A stretch of 40,431 nucleotides of DNA from NCBI GenBank assembly GCA_035504215.1, contig DATJSI010000068.1, forward strand, positions 1-40,431, in the 5' to 3' direction. Of this stretch, positions 24,107 through 32,274 are shown in pieces; position 1 is the stretch's first letter, and every line of letters starts with the position of its first letter. The notes beneath the pieces were generated by a model, which did not search any database, had not been told where the DNA came from, and saw nothing but the letters and a program-made list of their open reading frames with translations. The DNA comes from Mycobacteriales bacterium. Its GTDB lineage: Bacteria; Actinomycetota; Actinomycetes; JAFAQI01. A program made the position numbers and the translations under genes.

Positions 24107-26338
24107 TCAGAGCACCGCGACGAAGTGCACGGTGCAGGTCGTGGAGGCACCGAGCACGTTTGCCACCGTGAAGGTGAGCGAATCCGTGCTGAGCAGACCC
24201 GCACCCGGCGTATAGACGATGGTGTGGGTACCGGTCACCCGTGCAGAGCCGTGCTTGGGTGATCCCGAGATCGACAGCGTCGACCAGTCGATCGGCACGT
24301 CGGGGTCCGCGACCAGGTTCGACGCATCGATGGTGACGGCCTTGCCGATCGTCGCCGAGAGGTTCACCGCAGTGGCGTCCGGGGCGACCGCGCCCACGAC
24401 GCCTGACACGTCGGTCCCGGTCAAAGTGGCCCCGCTCAGGACGATATTGCGAACCGTGGCGGAGGCAAGGTCGGCATCGGTCAGGTCGGCGTTCGTGAAG
24501 TCGGCACCGGTCAGGTTCGCGCCGGTCAGGTCGGCGTTGCGGAGCGATGCGCCGGTGAACGTGAAGCCGGACAGGTCCATCCCGGACAGGTCGACACCGT
24601 CGAGGTTCGCGTGCGCCTGGTCGTGGCCGAGCACGTTGACCGTCAGCTCGGCGGCGCCGCAGCGGCCGGCGCTGTCGCACACCTGGTAGGTCAGCTGATC
24701 CACGCCGACGAAACCGGGCTCCGGCTGATAGCTGACGTTCCCGTCCGAGCCGACCGTGGCGGTGCCGTGCGACGGGTGGTCGGCGATCTGCAACGTCGAG
24801 GCCACGACATTGGTCACGGTCGAGCTCAGCACGTCCACGGTCGCAGAGATGTCCTCGACGGCGTACATGGTCGTCGCGGCGATCGACAAGCTGCCCGGAC
24901 CCGAGCTCGGCGCCGGCGACGGCGTCGGCGACCCGCCACCGGAAACCGGGGATCCTCCGGTCGGTGTGCCCGGATCCGAGGCGCCGGGCGTGCGGGAAGC
25001 CTCTGGCGGAACGACGCCGCTCACGCGCGGCGGCAGGTCTGAGCGAGGACCGAGCACGGTTCCCGCATGCGCATCGGACACGGTCTCGACACCGCCCCCG
25101 GCGACGGTGCCGACGGACCCACCGGAGTGCAGCGCCGTCGCACCGGCCAACCGCGAACCGCCGTCCACGTGCCCGTGGGAGTGAGTGTGGCGATGCACGA
25201 CGCTGGTCACCATCGCGGGTGCGGCCGCCACGCCGATGACGCTCGCCGCCGCCGCAACGCCCGCGGTCGAAGCGCTCTGCAGCGGCAGTGCGCTCGCCTG
25301 CGTCCCGAACTTCGCGAGGCTGCGCAGGAAGGGCAGCTGTACGGCGAATGCCAGCGGCCCCATCGCCCAGAGCACGCGCGGCAGGGAGATCGACAGGAAG
25401 GAACGGACGAAGTCGGGGTCGAACTGGCTGCCCGCGCAGTCCGCGAGCTCGGTGCGCGCGGCCCGCGTGGTCATCGCCTTCTTGTAGACCCGTGCCGCCG
25501 TCATCGTCTCGAAGGAGTCGACGATGCCGACGATCCGGCCGGCTCGGGAGATCTCGGTGCCGGACCGACCATGCGGGTAGCCGCGACCGTCCCAGCGTTC
25601 GTGGTGGTCGACGATGCCGCCGCCCCACTCCCCCAGCCACGGCAGCAGCGGCGCGGCGATCTCCGCTCCCAGCGTCGGGTGCCGGCGGATGCGGGCGAAC
25701 TCTCGGTCGGACAGCTTGGCCGGCTTGTTCAGGATGGTGGGCGCGATCTCGAGCTTGCCGATGTCGTGCAGCAGAGCCGCCCACCGCAGCCGATCGCGAT
25801 CCCCGCGCGAAAGCCGCAGCTGGTCACCGAGCAGGTCGCAGTACAGCCGAACCCGCTCCGAGTGGCCGCGCGTCTTGCGGTCGTGGTTGCCGAGCGCAGT
25901 GATCAGCGTGAGAACCTTCTCGGCCGCCACCTGCGCCGTGTCGTCGTCGCTTCGGGCCAGCCGGGACAGCTGCTGGCCGGTCGACCCGGCGGCCCGCGCG
26001 ATGCGCATCCGCGACGGCGCGCGGTCAGGGAAGAGCATGGTCAGCCGGAGCAACGAGGCGAGCGGCAGCAGCCGCCGGGCTCCGCGTTCGACGACGAACG
26101 CGACCACGACAGCGACGGCGGCCAGCCCGGCCAGCCACCAGCCGCGGCCGCCGCTCGGCGCCGGCCACAGATGCGAGACAAGGAGGAGCGCCCCGCTGCT
26201 CACGACCAGCGGGGCGAGCAGGATCGCGGCCCGCAGCGTTCCGGCCGCGACCGGTCGCGCGTCCCAGCGATCCATCGCTTCCGAGTCAGCCGCCGGCGGG
26301 CGGGACGACTCCGGCGGGCTCGAATTCGCGCCATCCAC
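24107..26338 (-). CDS. HD-GYP phosphodiesterase with pentapeptide-repeat and Ig-like C-terminus
   Basis: With GTG 26338 as start the protein has about 743 residues. Two membrane segments lie near 35-83. A complete HD-GYP c-di-GMP phosphodiesterase domain follows (about 140-310): HSERV, HDIGK (H191-D192), HHERWDGRGYP (GYP 253-255) and RIVGIVDSFETMT. Further hydrophobic helices (about 321-381) precede a His-rich linker and a Pro/Gly/Ser-rich region. Then come an Ig/cadherin-like domain (about 490-570), a pentapeptide-repeat stretch A(D/N)LxG (576-645) and a second Ig-like domain with two Cys. The C-terminal half is probably outside the cell. The start is set at 26338 by the promoter; TTG 26383 and ATG 26275 are alternatives. 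Confidence 0.85.
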   Translation of the reverse strand: MDGANSSPPESSRPPAADSEAMDRWDARPVAAGTLRAAILLAPLVVSSGALLLVSHLWPAPSGGRGWWLAGLAAVAVVVAFVVERGARRLLPLASLLRLTMLFPDRAPSRMRIARAAGSTGQQLSRLARSDDDTAQVAAEKVLTLITALGNHDRKTRGHSERVRLYCDLLGDQLRLSRGDRDRLRWAALLHDIGKLEIAPTILNKPAKLSDREFARIRRHPTLGAEIAAPLLPWLGEWGGGIVDHHERWDGRGYPHGRSGTEISRAGRIVGIVDSFETMTAARVYKKAMTTRAARTELADCAGSQFDPDFVRSFLSISLPRVLWAMGPLAFAVQLPFLRSLAKFGTQASALPLQSASTAGVAAAASVIGVAAAPAMVTSVVHRHTHSHGHVDGGSRLAGATALHSGGSVGTVAGGGVETVSDAHAGTVLGPRSDLPPRVSGVVPPEASRTPGASDPGTPTGGSPVSGGGSPTPSPAPSSGPGSLSIAATTMYAVEDISATVDVLSSTVTNVVASTLQIADHPSHGTATVGSDGNVSYQPEPGFVGVDQLTYQVCDSAGRCGAAELTVNVLGHDQAHANLDGVDLSGMDLSGFTFTGASLRNADLTGANLTGADFTNADLTDADLASATVRNIVLSGATLTGTDVSGVVGAVAPDATAVNLSATIGKAVTIDASNLVADPDVPIDWSTLSISGSPKHGSARVTGTHTIVYTPGAGLLSTDSLTFTVANVLGASTTCTVHFVAVL

Positions 26339-26350
26339 GTTGATAGGTTT

Positions 26351-26376
26351 CGTCGGATTTGCGCTGTGTCCTTGAT
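26351..26376 (-). promoter_or_regulatory. Sigma-28-like promoter of the HD-GYP gene
   Basis: The minus strand reads ATCAAG (26376-26371), 14 bases and CCGACG (26356-26351). The -10 is followed by AAACCTATCAAC and the GTG at 26338, so the transcript would have almost no leader. It resembles the elements before the GGDEF and PAS-EAL genes, but the spacer is shorter. Confidence 0.35.
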
Positions 26377-26484
26377 GCCGCAAACCGCCTAAGCCACTCG
26401 CCCGTTCGGAGCACGCCGGGCGCGCCGCTGGACGGACCCGAACGGGTCAGGGCGCGTCCACTCGGAGGCGACCCCGCCGCGACC

Positions 26485-26490
26485 TAGGCT
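26485..26490 (+). promoter_or_regulatory. -10 element of a probable leaderless XdhC promoter
   Basis: TAGGCT fits TANNNT and ends 7 bases before the ATG at 26498. There is no Shine-Dalgarno sequence, so translation probably starts at the 5' end of the transcript. Confidence 0.45.
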
Positions 26491-26497
26491 CGTCGCC

Positions 26498-27442
26498 ATG
26501 TACGAGATCGCACTGACGGTGCGGGCGTGTCTGTCCGCAGGCACCGATGTCGACGTCGCGTGGGTGGTCGAGACGAGGGGGTTCAGCTCGCGCGACCATG
26601 GCGAGGCGCTGGCGATCACTCCCGGCGGTGGGCGAGTCGGGTCGGCCGCCTCTGGCGCCCTCGACGACCAGCTGGCACAGCTCGCGAGCGAACGGCGGAT
26701 CAACCGCATCGTCGACCTGCACGTCGGTGAGCTGGACGCGACCATCGCCGGGCTGTCGTGCGGCGGGGACGCCCGCTGCCTGCTGGTGTCCGCCGCTCAG
26801 CTACCTGACGAGCTCTGGGACGAGCTGCGTGATCGCCGCCCGGTCTGCCTGGTCTCCAAGCTCGACGGCGACGCCGTGACCGCCACGTCGGTCTTCACGG
26901 CGGACACCATCGGCCAGGCCGACCCCGACGCGGCCTCGCTGTTCGGGCGCTCGGTCAGTGCCACCGCGGTGCGCGACGACCTGGTCATCACCGTGTTCTT
27001 CCCGGTTCCGAAGCTGGTCGTGGCCGGCGCCGGTGCGATCGCCGACGCGCTCTCGGACGCCGCCGGGCTGCTCGGCTGGACGACCCAGGTGGTCGGTGAC
27101 GTCACCACTGCCACCGGCGTCATCGGTGGCCTTTCCGGGATCGACAAGGTCGTCGTGATCAGCCACGACAACGAGGTTGCCGGGCCATCGCTGGAAGCGG
27201 CGCTCGCGGGCCAGGCCGGCTACATCGGCGCCCTCGGCTCGCGGCACACCCAGCACTCGCGCGCGCAGTGGCTGGCCGACCGCGGCATCACCGACCTCGA
27301 CCGCGTGCATGGCCCGGCCGGGCTCGACATCGGCGCACGCACGCCGGCCGAGATCGCGGTGTCGATCCTGGCCGAGGCGCTCGCGACCGGTGCCGGACGC
27401 GATGCCGGATCGCTTCGGGCAAGGGATGGCGCGATCCACTGA
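26498..27442 (+). CDS. XdhC-family molybdenum hydroxylase maturation protein
   Basis: The 314-residue protein resembles the XdhC/CoxI family, which inserts or sulfurates the molybdenum cofactor of hydroxylases. An N-terminal XdhC domain (WVVETRGFSSRDHGEAL, residues about 22-38) is followed by the Rossmann-like domain VVAGAGAIADAL and the C-terminal GYIGALGSRHTQHSRAQWL. It lies 13 kb from the large-small-medium operon and is not cotranscribed with it, yet is the only XdhC in the window. It may serve that enzyme. The start ATG has no ribosome-binding site but a TANNNT -10 lies 7 bases upstream. Confidence 0.88.
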   Translation: MYEIALTVRACLSAGTDVDVAWVVETRGFSSRDHGEALAITPGGGRVGSAASGALDDQLAQLASERRINRIVDLHVGELDATIAGLSCGGDARCLLVSAAQLPDELWDELRDRRPVCLVSKLDGDAVTATSVFTADTIGQADPDAASLFGRSVSATAVRDDLVITVFFPVPKLVVAGAGAIADALSDAAGLLGWTTQVVGDVTTATGVIGGLSGIDKVVVISHDNEVAGPSLEAALAGQAGYIGALGSRHTQHSRAQWLADRGITDLDRVHGPAGLDIGARTPAEIAVSILAEALATGAGRDAGSLRARDGAIH

Positions 27443-27488
27443 CCGCTGCCGCTCGCCACTCACGGGCACCGCTTGCAAGGATCACCAC

Positions 27489-28718
27489 ATGACGTCGAGC
27501 TACCGAATGCCAGGCCTGGTCGTCACCGACCACACCATCGACGTACCGCTCGACCATTCGGAGCCCGCCGGGCAGCAGATCGCGGTGTTCGCCCGCGTGG
27601 TTGCGGACCCGGACGGACAGGACCGGCCGTTTTTGGTCTTCCTGCAGGGTGGCCCGGGGTTCGAGGCCCCTCGCCCGACCGGAGTGCCGCACTCTCCCGG
27701 CTGGCTGGAGCGGGCGCTCGCGGACTACCGCGTCGTGATGCTCGACCAGCGCGGCACCGGCCGCTCGACACCGATCCATGACGTTGCCGGGTGGGGTCCG
27801 GCCGAACAGGCGAGCTACCTGACCCATTTCCGGGCGGATGCAATCGTTCGCGATGCCGAAGCGATGCGTGCCCACCTCGGCGCGGAGAAGTGGAGCGTTC
27901 TCGGGCAGAGCTTCGGCGGATTCACGTTGCTCGCCTATCTGTCGCAGGCGCCCGAAGGGCTGCGCGAAGCGATGTTCACCGGCGGTCTGGCCGCCATCGG
28001 GCCGCGGATCGACGACGTCTACCGCACGACCTACTCGCGTGTGATCGACCGCTGCGAGCGCTTCTACGCGCGGTATCCCGGCGACCGCGACAGGGTTCGC
28101 GCAGTGCACGACGCGATCGATGCCGGCATCACGCTGCCGAGCGGTGATCGACTGACCGCGCGCCGGTTCCGGATGGTCGGACAGCAGCTGGGTGCGAGCG
28201 ACGGAGCCGAACGGCTGCACTACCTGCTCGAGCTCGACCCTCGATCGGCCGCGTTCGCCCATGACGTCGAAGGCACTGTCGCCTGGGGGCGCAACCCGCT
28301 CTACGCGCTCGTGCACGAGGCGTGCTGGGCCGACGGCGGCGTGACCCGCTGGTCCGCGCAGCGGGTGCAACCCGACGCCTACTCCGACCCGACCCTGTTC
28401 ACCGGCGAGCACGTCTTTCCATGGATGTTCGACGACATCGGCGCCCTCGGTTGTTACCGGGACGCGGCTCGCCTGCTCGCCGAGCAGCCCTGGCCACGGC
28501 TGTACGACGAGGAGCGGCTGGCCGCCAACGAGGTGCCTGCTGCCGCCGCGATCTATGCCCACGACATGTACGTCCCGCGCGAGTTCTCGGAGCCGAGCGC
28601 GGCCGCCGTGCGCGGGCTGCGGCCCTGGCTGACCAGCGAGTTCGAGCACGACGGTCTGCGCGCCGCGGGCGACCGCATTCTCGGGCGGCTGATCGATCTG
28701 GTCCGCGACCGCGCCTGA
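27489..28718 (+). CDS. Proline iminopeptidase-like alpha/beta hydrolase
   Basis: The 409-residue cytosolic hydrolase (peptidase S33 group) has FLQGGPGFEAPRP at the oxyanion region, MLDQRGTGRST and the nucleophile elbow GQSFGGF (Ser at 141). FTGEHVFPWMF follows near the C-terminal half. Such enzymes release N-terminal proline or other residues from peptides. The N-terminal sequence lacks a signal peptide. ATG 27489 follows AAGGA at 7 bases; the open frame runs upstream into the XdhC gene. Only 46 bases separate it from the XdhC gene, so cotranscription is possible. Confidence 0.88.
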   Translation: MTSSYRMPGLVVTDHTIDVPLDHSEPAGQQIAVFARVVADPDGQDRPFLVFLQGGPGFEAPRPTGVPHSPGWLERALADYRVVMLDQRGTGRSTPIHDVAGWGPAEQASYLTHFRADAIVRDAEAMRAHLGAEKWSVLGQSFGGFTLLAYLSQAPEGLREAMFTGGLAAIGPRIDDVYRTTYSRVIDRCERFYARYPGDRDRVRAVHDAIDAGITLPSGDRLTARRFRMVGQQLGASDGAERLHYLLELDPRSAAFAHDVEGTVAWGRNPLYALVHEACWADGGVTRWSAQRVQPDAYSDPTLFTGEHVFPWMFDDIGALGCYRDAARLLAEQPWPRLYDEERLAANEVPAAAAIYAHDMYVPREFSEPSAAAVRGLRPWLTSEFEHDGLRAAGDRILGRLIDLVRDRA

Positions 28719-28720
28719 GC

Positions 28721-28753
28721 CCGACCAGGCCACCGCAACCGTGCCCTGGTCGG
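28721..28753 (+). terminator. Hairpin after the hydrolase gene
   Basis: CCGACCAGG and CCTGGTCGG form a perfect 9-bp stem with a 15-base loop, beginning 2 bases after the stop codon. It separates the hydrolase gene from ftsH. Confidence 0.55.
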
Positions 28754-28826
28754 CACCATCGGCGAGGCGCATATCGTGATCACGGCGCGCCCAAGCGACC
28801 GGCGGCGCGGACCACGGGAGCGGGCC

Positions 28827-30797
28827 ATGACCATTCGCCAGGTTCACCTCTCGACGTCGGCGAAACCCGGGCCGCCGAACGACCGCCGTCCGGCGCCCGC
28901 ACCGCCGCCCCCACCGCCGTGGCGGCACTGGCTGCTCGTCCTCGGCGTTGCGCTGACGGTGCTGCTGTTCGTGCTCTCCGGCATCAATGCCGGGTCCTCG
29001 CCGAAGCAGCTGTCCTTCACCCAGTTCCAGAACGACGTCACGAGCGGGTTCGTGAAGACGGCGACGATCGGCTCCACCGGCCACGTGTCGGGCACCTTCA
29101 TCAAAGGTGCGACGTACACGTCTCAGATCCCCACCGCGCTGCAGGACACCGGGCTCAACCAGCTGTTGCGCGCGCACCACGTCAATGTCGTCGGCTCGCC
29201 ACCCAGCAGCGGGCTCTCGCTGCTCGCGGTCATCGTCGACCTGCTGCCACTGATCCTGCTCGTCAGCTTCTTCTTCTGGGTCAGCCGGCGCGCCCGCTCG
29301 CAGCTCGGCGGGTCAGGTATCGGTGGCCGGTTGATGGGTATCGGCGGGTCGAAGGCAAAGGTGTACGACGAGGAGCGCCCCACCACGCGGTTCAGCGACG
29401 TGGCCGGATACGAGGGCGCGAAGCGAGAGGTCTCCGAGGTCGTCGACTTCCTCAAGAACCCCGACCCCTACACGAAGGCTGGTGCAGTCGGCCCGAAGGG
29501 CGTGCTCATGGTCGGACCGCCCGGGACCGGCAAGACGCTGATGGCCCGTGCGGTCGCCGGTGAGGCCGAGGTTCCCTTCTTCGCACTGACCGGATCCAGC
29601 TTCGTCGAGATGTTTGTCGGCGTCGGCGCGGCGCGCGTGCGCGATCTGTTCGCCGACGCCCGCAAGCGCGCACCGGCGATCGTCTTCATCGACGAGATCG
29701 ACGCGATCGGCGGCAAGCGCGGCACCAGTTTCGGGGGCAACGACGAGCGCGAGCAGACGCTCAACCAGCTGCTCGCAGAGATGGACGGCTTCGACCAGTC
29801 GACCGACATCGTGATCATGGCCGCCACCAACCGCCCCGAGACGCTGGATCCGGCGCTGCTGCGTCCCGGTCGGTTCGACCGCACGGTTGAGATTCCGCTA
29901 CCGAACCTGGAAGAGCGCACCGCGATCCTGAAGGTGCACGCGAAGGGCAAGCACATCGCTCCCGACGTCGACCTCTCGATCGCGGCACGCGGCACACCCG
30001 GCTTCTCCGGCGCCGATCTCGCGAACCTGGTCAACGAGGCGGCGCTGCACGCCGTCCGCTTCCACCGGACCGTGGTCGACGCGCAGGATCTCGACGCGGC
30101 GCGGGACCGGATCCTGCTCGGGCGAAGGGACAGCTCCAACGCGCTGATGCCCGACGAGAAGCACTCCGTCGCGGTGCACGAGACCGGGCACGCGCTCGTC
30201 GCGGCACTCTCCGCCCACGCGGACCCGGTGGCGAAAGTGACCATCCTCCCGGCCGGGCAGGCGCTCGGTGTCACCGAACAGCTCCCCGAGAACGACCGCC
30301 GGCTCTACCCCGAGAGCTACCTGCTCGACTCGCTCGCGGTCCGCCTCGGCGGGCGCTCGGCCGAGCTCCTCGTGCTCGGCGAAGCCTCCACCGGCGCAGC
30401 CAACGACCTCGCCGGCGCCACGCAGCTGGCCACGAAGATGGTGCGCGAGTGGGGGCTCTCGCCGCGACTCGGGCCGATCGGCTACGGCTCCGACGGACCC
30501 GGTTACCTCGGGGAGAGCGGGCTGACGAGCCGCCCTTACGCCGAGGCCACCCAGCGCGCGATCGACGAGGAGGTGGCCCGGCTGCTCAACGAGGCCGAGT
30601 CCCGCGCGACCGATCTGCTCCGTGGCCATCGCGAGGAGCTCGACCAGGTGGTCGAGCTCCTCGTCGAGCACGAGACCATCGACGGCAAGCAACTCCTCGC
30701 GATCGTCAACGGCACGAGCGCTGACACCGCCACGGCCGGGAGCCCGGCTCAGCCGGCACCACCGGCCGTGGAGCAGTCGGAGCCGGTCGCGCAGTGA
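28827..30797 (+). CDS. ftsH: ATP-dependent membrane zinc metalloprotease FtsH
   Basis: The 656-residue protein degrades misfolded and selected membrane or cytosolic proteins. A proline-rich N-terminus precedes a first membrane helix ([18 protein letters not shown]) and a second ([20 protein letters not shown]) flanking a periplasmic-side domain. The AAA ATPase has Walker A GPPGTGKT (230-237), Walker B IVFIDEID and the second region of homology RPGRFDR. The peptidase site is HETGH (451-455) in place of HEAGH, with a downstream [11 protein letters not shown] motif. ATG 28827 follows GGGAG at 6 bases. It is a single gene with a hairpin upstream, and it may be one of two FtsH copies in the genome. 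Confidence 0.94.
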   Translation: MTIRQVHLSTSAKPGPPNDRRPAPAPPPPPPWRHWLLVLGVALTVLLFVLSGINAGSSPKQLSFTQFQNDVTSGFVKTATIGSTGHVSGTFIKGATYTSQIPTALQDTGLNQLLRAHHVNVVGSPPSSGLSLLAVIVDLLPLILLVSFFFWVSRRARSQLGGSGIGGRLMGIGGSKAKVYDEERPTTRFSDVAGYEGAKREVSEVVDFLKNPDPYTKAGAVGPKGVLMVGPPGTGKTLMARAVAGEAEVPFFALTGSSFVEMFVGVGAARVRDLFADARKRAPAIVFIDEIDAIGGKRGTSFGGNDEREQTLNQLLAEMDGFDQSTDIVIMAATNRPETLDPALLRPGRFDRTVEIPLPNLEERTAILKVHAKGKHIAPDVDLSIAARGTPGFSGADLANLVNEAALHAVRFHRTVVDAQDLDAARDRILLGRRDSSNALMPDEKHSVAVHETGHALVAALSAHADPVAKVTILPAGQALGVTEQLPENDRRLYPESYLLDSLAVRLGGRSAELLVLGEASTGAANDLAGATQLATKMVREWGLSPRLGPIGYGSDGPGYLGESGLTSRPYAEATQRAIDEEVARLLNEAESRATDLLRGHREELDQVVELLVEHETIDGKQLLAIVNGTSADTATAGSPAQPAPPAVEQSEPVAQ

Positions 30798-30834
30798 GCG
30801 AGCCCGCTGCCCGGCCGAAAGCGCCGAGCGGTTC

Positions 30835-31293
30835 CTACCGGCTGTCCTGAGCCGCTTCGCCGCCGGCGGCGTGGCCGAGTCGGTCGGCGTTCTCGATGTT
30901 GGCGACCCGTAGCTGGCCGCGCGCGACCAGCCGGCCGTCCCCGTCCGTGACCTCGACCAGCCAGAGCTGGGAGGTCCGCCCGCGATGGATCGGGGTGCCC
31001 AGGCCGCTGAGCCGTCCCGACCTGGTCGCACGGATGAAGTCGGTGCTGTTCGCGACCCCGACGACCTGCCCTCGGTCGCCGTACCAGATCGCGGCGGCGA
31101 CGCTTCCGACCGTCTCGACGACCGTGCACAGCACCCCGCCGTGCACGATCCCGTAGGGCTGAAGCAGGTCCGGCCGGATCTCGAGCTCGGCGGCCACGCG
31201 ATCGGGTCCGGCCTCGACGATCTGCAGCCCGATGAGGTCCTGGAAGCCCGACTGCGCACCGAACGGGTCGACGATCTCGCGTTGGTCGGTCAC
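30835..31293 (-). CDS. Hotdog-fold acyl-CoA thioesterase (PaaI type)
   Basis: The 152-residue protein fits the PaaI thioesterase family, which hydrolyses acyl-CoA. The motif YGIVHGGVLCTVVETVGS (HGG and the catalytic acid E) and the central GVANSTDFIRAT stretch are typical. The GTG at 31293 has no Shine-Dalgarno but a TANNNT element 8 bases upstream. The longer frame to 31605 runs through the neighbouring gene. It is convergent with ftsH, and the NlpC/P60 gene ends 27 bases upstream of its start. Confidence 0.82.
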   Translation of the reverse strand: MTDQREIVDPFGAQSGFQDLIGLQIVEAGPDRVAAELEIRPDLLQPYGIVHGGVLCTVVETVGSVAAAIWYGDRGQVVGVANSTDFIRATRSGRLSGLGTPIHRGRTSQLWLVEVTDGDGRLVARGQLRVANIENADRLGHAAGGEAAQDSR

Positions 31294-31301
31294 GGAGACC
31301 A

Positions 31302-31307
31302 ACGCTA
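31302..31307 (-). promoter_or_regulatory. -10 element of a probable leaderless thioesterase promoter
   Basis: The minus strand reads TAGCGT, ending 8 bases before the GTG at 31293, with no Shine-Dalgarno. The pattern matches the other leaderless candidates in the window. Confidence 0.4.
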
Positions 31308-31319
31308 GCGCCCGGCCGG

Positions 31320-32198
31320 TTACGGGCGGATGACCCCGGTGACGCCGGAGGGAACCGGTACGACATCGACGTACTGGCCGGTGTACGGCGCGTTCAGCAT
31401 CCAGCCGGACCCGAGATAGATGCCGACGTGGAAGATCGGGCGGCCGAACATGATCAGGTCGCCGGGCAGGATGTCCCTCCCGGGGATCAGCCGGCCTTCG
31501 TTCCACTGGGTCGCGGCATGGTGGGCGAGCAGCAGCCCGGCATGGGCATAGGCCCACTGCACCAGACCCGAACAGTCGTACGTGATCGGCCCGGCGGCCG
31601 CCCACACGTACGGCTTCCCGAGCTGCTGCAGCGCAGTCCGAAGCGCGACCAGGCCGACCGTGGGCGGTTTCGCCCGCTGGATCGTCGGATCGACGAACAG
31701 CCCGTCGGCGGTCTGGAACGGTGCGGGCTTGGCGCCGTCGTGACGGCGGTTGTGGCCGAGGCCCCGCGAACCGCCGTCGCTCACCGGCGCGACGAACGTG
31801 CCGAGCGCATGCGTCCGCGTGATGTGCGCGTGGCGCGGACGCTTGCGGAGATGGTGCTTGATGGTCTGCGGCACCGGGCCCATGATCGCCGTCGTGTCGG
31901 CCGGCTTGAGGGTCGGATCCACGTTGATCGCCATCTGGACCATCGCCGAGTCCGCCTGGAACAGGACCTTCGCCGGCGCCAGGTAGCTGGTGCCGTTCGG
32001 CAGCGCGCCGCTCGCTGCAGCCTGGGCCTCGATGTCGCTCGCGGCTTGCGAGAGGTTGGCCGCGTCGAGCTGCTGGAGCTCGACCGGCGTGACCCGGTGC
32101 GAGGAGGGAACGGCGAGGGCGGCGCTGCCGGTGCCGAGGGCGAGGCCGACCACGGCGCCGACCCCGACCAGGCTCAGTAGGGCGCGGCGCAGTGTCAT
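31320..32198 (-). CDS. Secreted NlpC/P60 peptidoglycan endopeptidase
   Basis: The 292-residue protein has a signal peptide (MTLRRALLSLVGVGAVVGLA and AALAVP) and a middle region without a recognised fold. A C-terminal NlpC/P60 domain follows with C209 (YDCSGLVQWAY), H257 (FHVGIYLG) and N269 (MLNAP) as likely catalytic residues. It should cleave the peptide stems of peptidoglycan. ATG 32198 is chosen because it starts the signal peptide; GTG 32237 adds 13 residues. It is divergent from the sensor-kinase gene. Confidence 0.88.
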   Translation of the reverse strand: MTLRRALLSLVGVGAVVGLALGTGSAALAVPSSHRVTPVELQQLDAANLSQAASDIEAQAAASGALPNGTSYLAPAKVLFQADSAMVQMAINVDPTLKPADTTAIMGPVPQTIKHHLRKRPRHAHITRTHALGTFVAPVSDGGSRGLGHNRRHDGAKPAPFQTADGLFVDPTIQRAKPPTVGLVALRTALQQLGKPYVWAAAGPITYDCSGLVQWAYAHAGLLLAHHAATQWNEGRLIPGRDILPGDLIMFGRPIFHVGIYLGSGWMLNAPYTGQYVDVVPVPSGVTGVIRP

Positions 32199-32204
32199 CG
32201 GTGG

Positions 32205-32233
32205 TTCATCGGTCAAAAGTCGCAACCGGTGAA
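32205..32233. promoter_or_regulatory. Imperfect inverted repeat in a divergent promoter region
   Basis: TTCATCGGT and ACCGGTGAA form a 9-base inverted repeat with one mismatch and an 11-base spacer, lying between the NlpC/P60 and kinase genes. It may be an operator. No GTTCAC-type direct repeats like those at 35474-35526 are here. Confidence 0.25.
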
Positions 32234-32274
32234 GCACACCACGGGAACTGTCCCGGCGGGGCGAGAATGGCGGA

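Noticed and set aside
24430-24560. Short tandem DNA repeat or CRISPR-like array
   Set aside because: The 15-base periodicity encodes pentapeptide repeats of the HD-GYP protein; there are no spacers.
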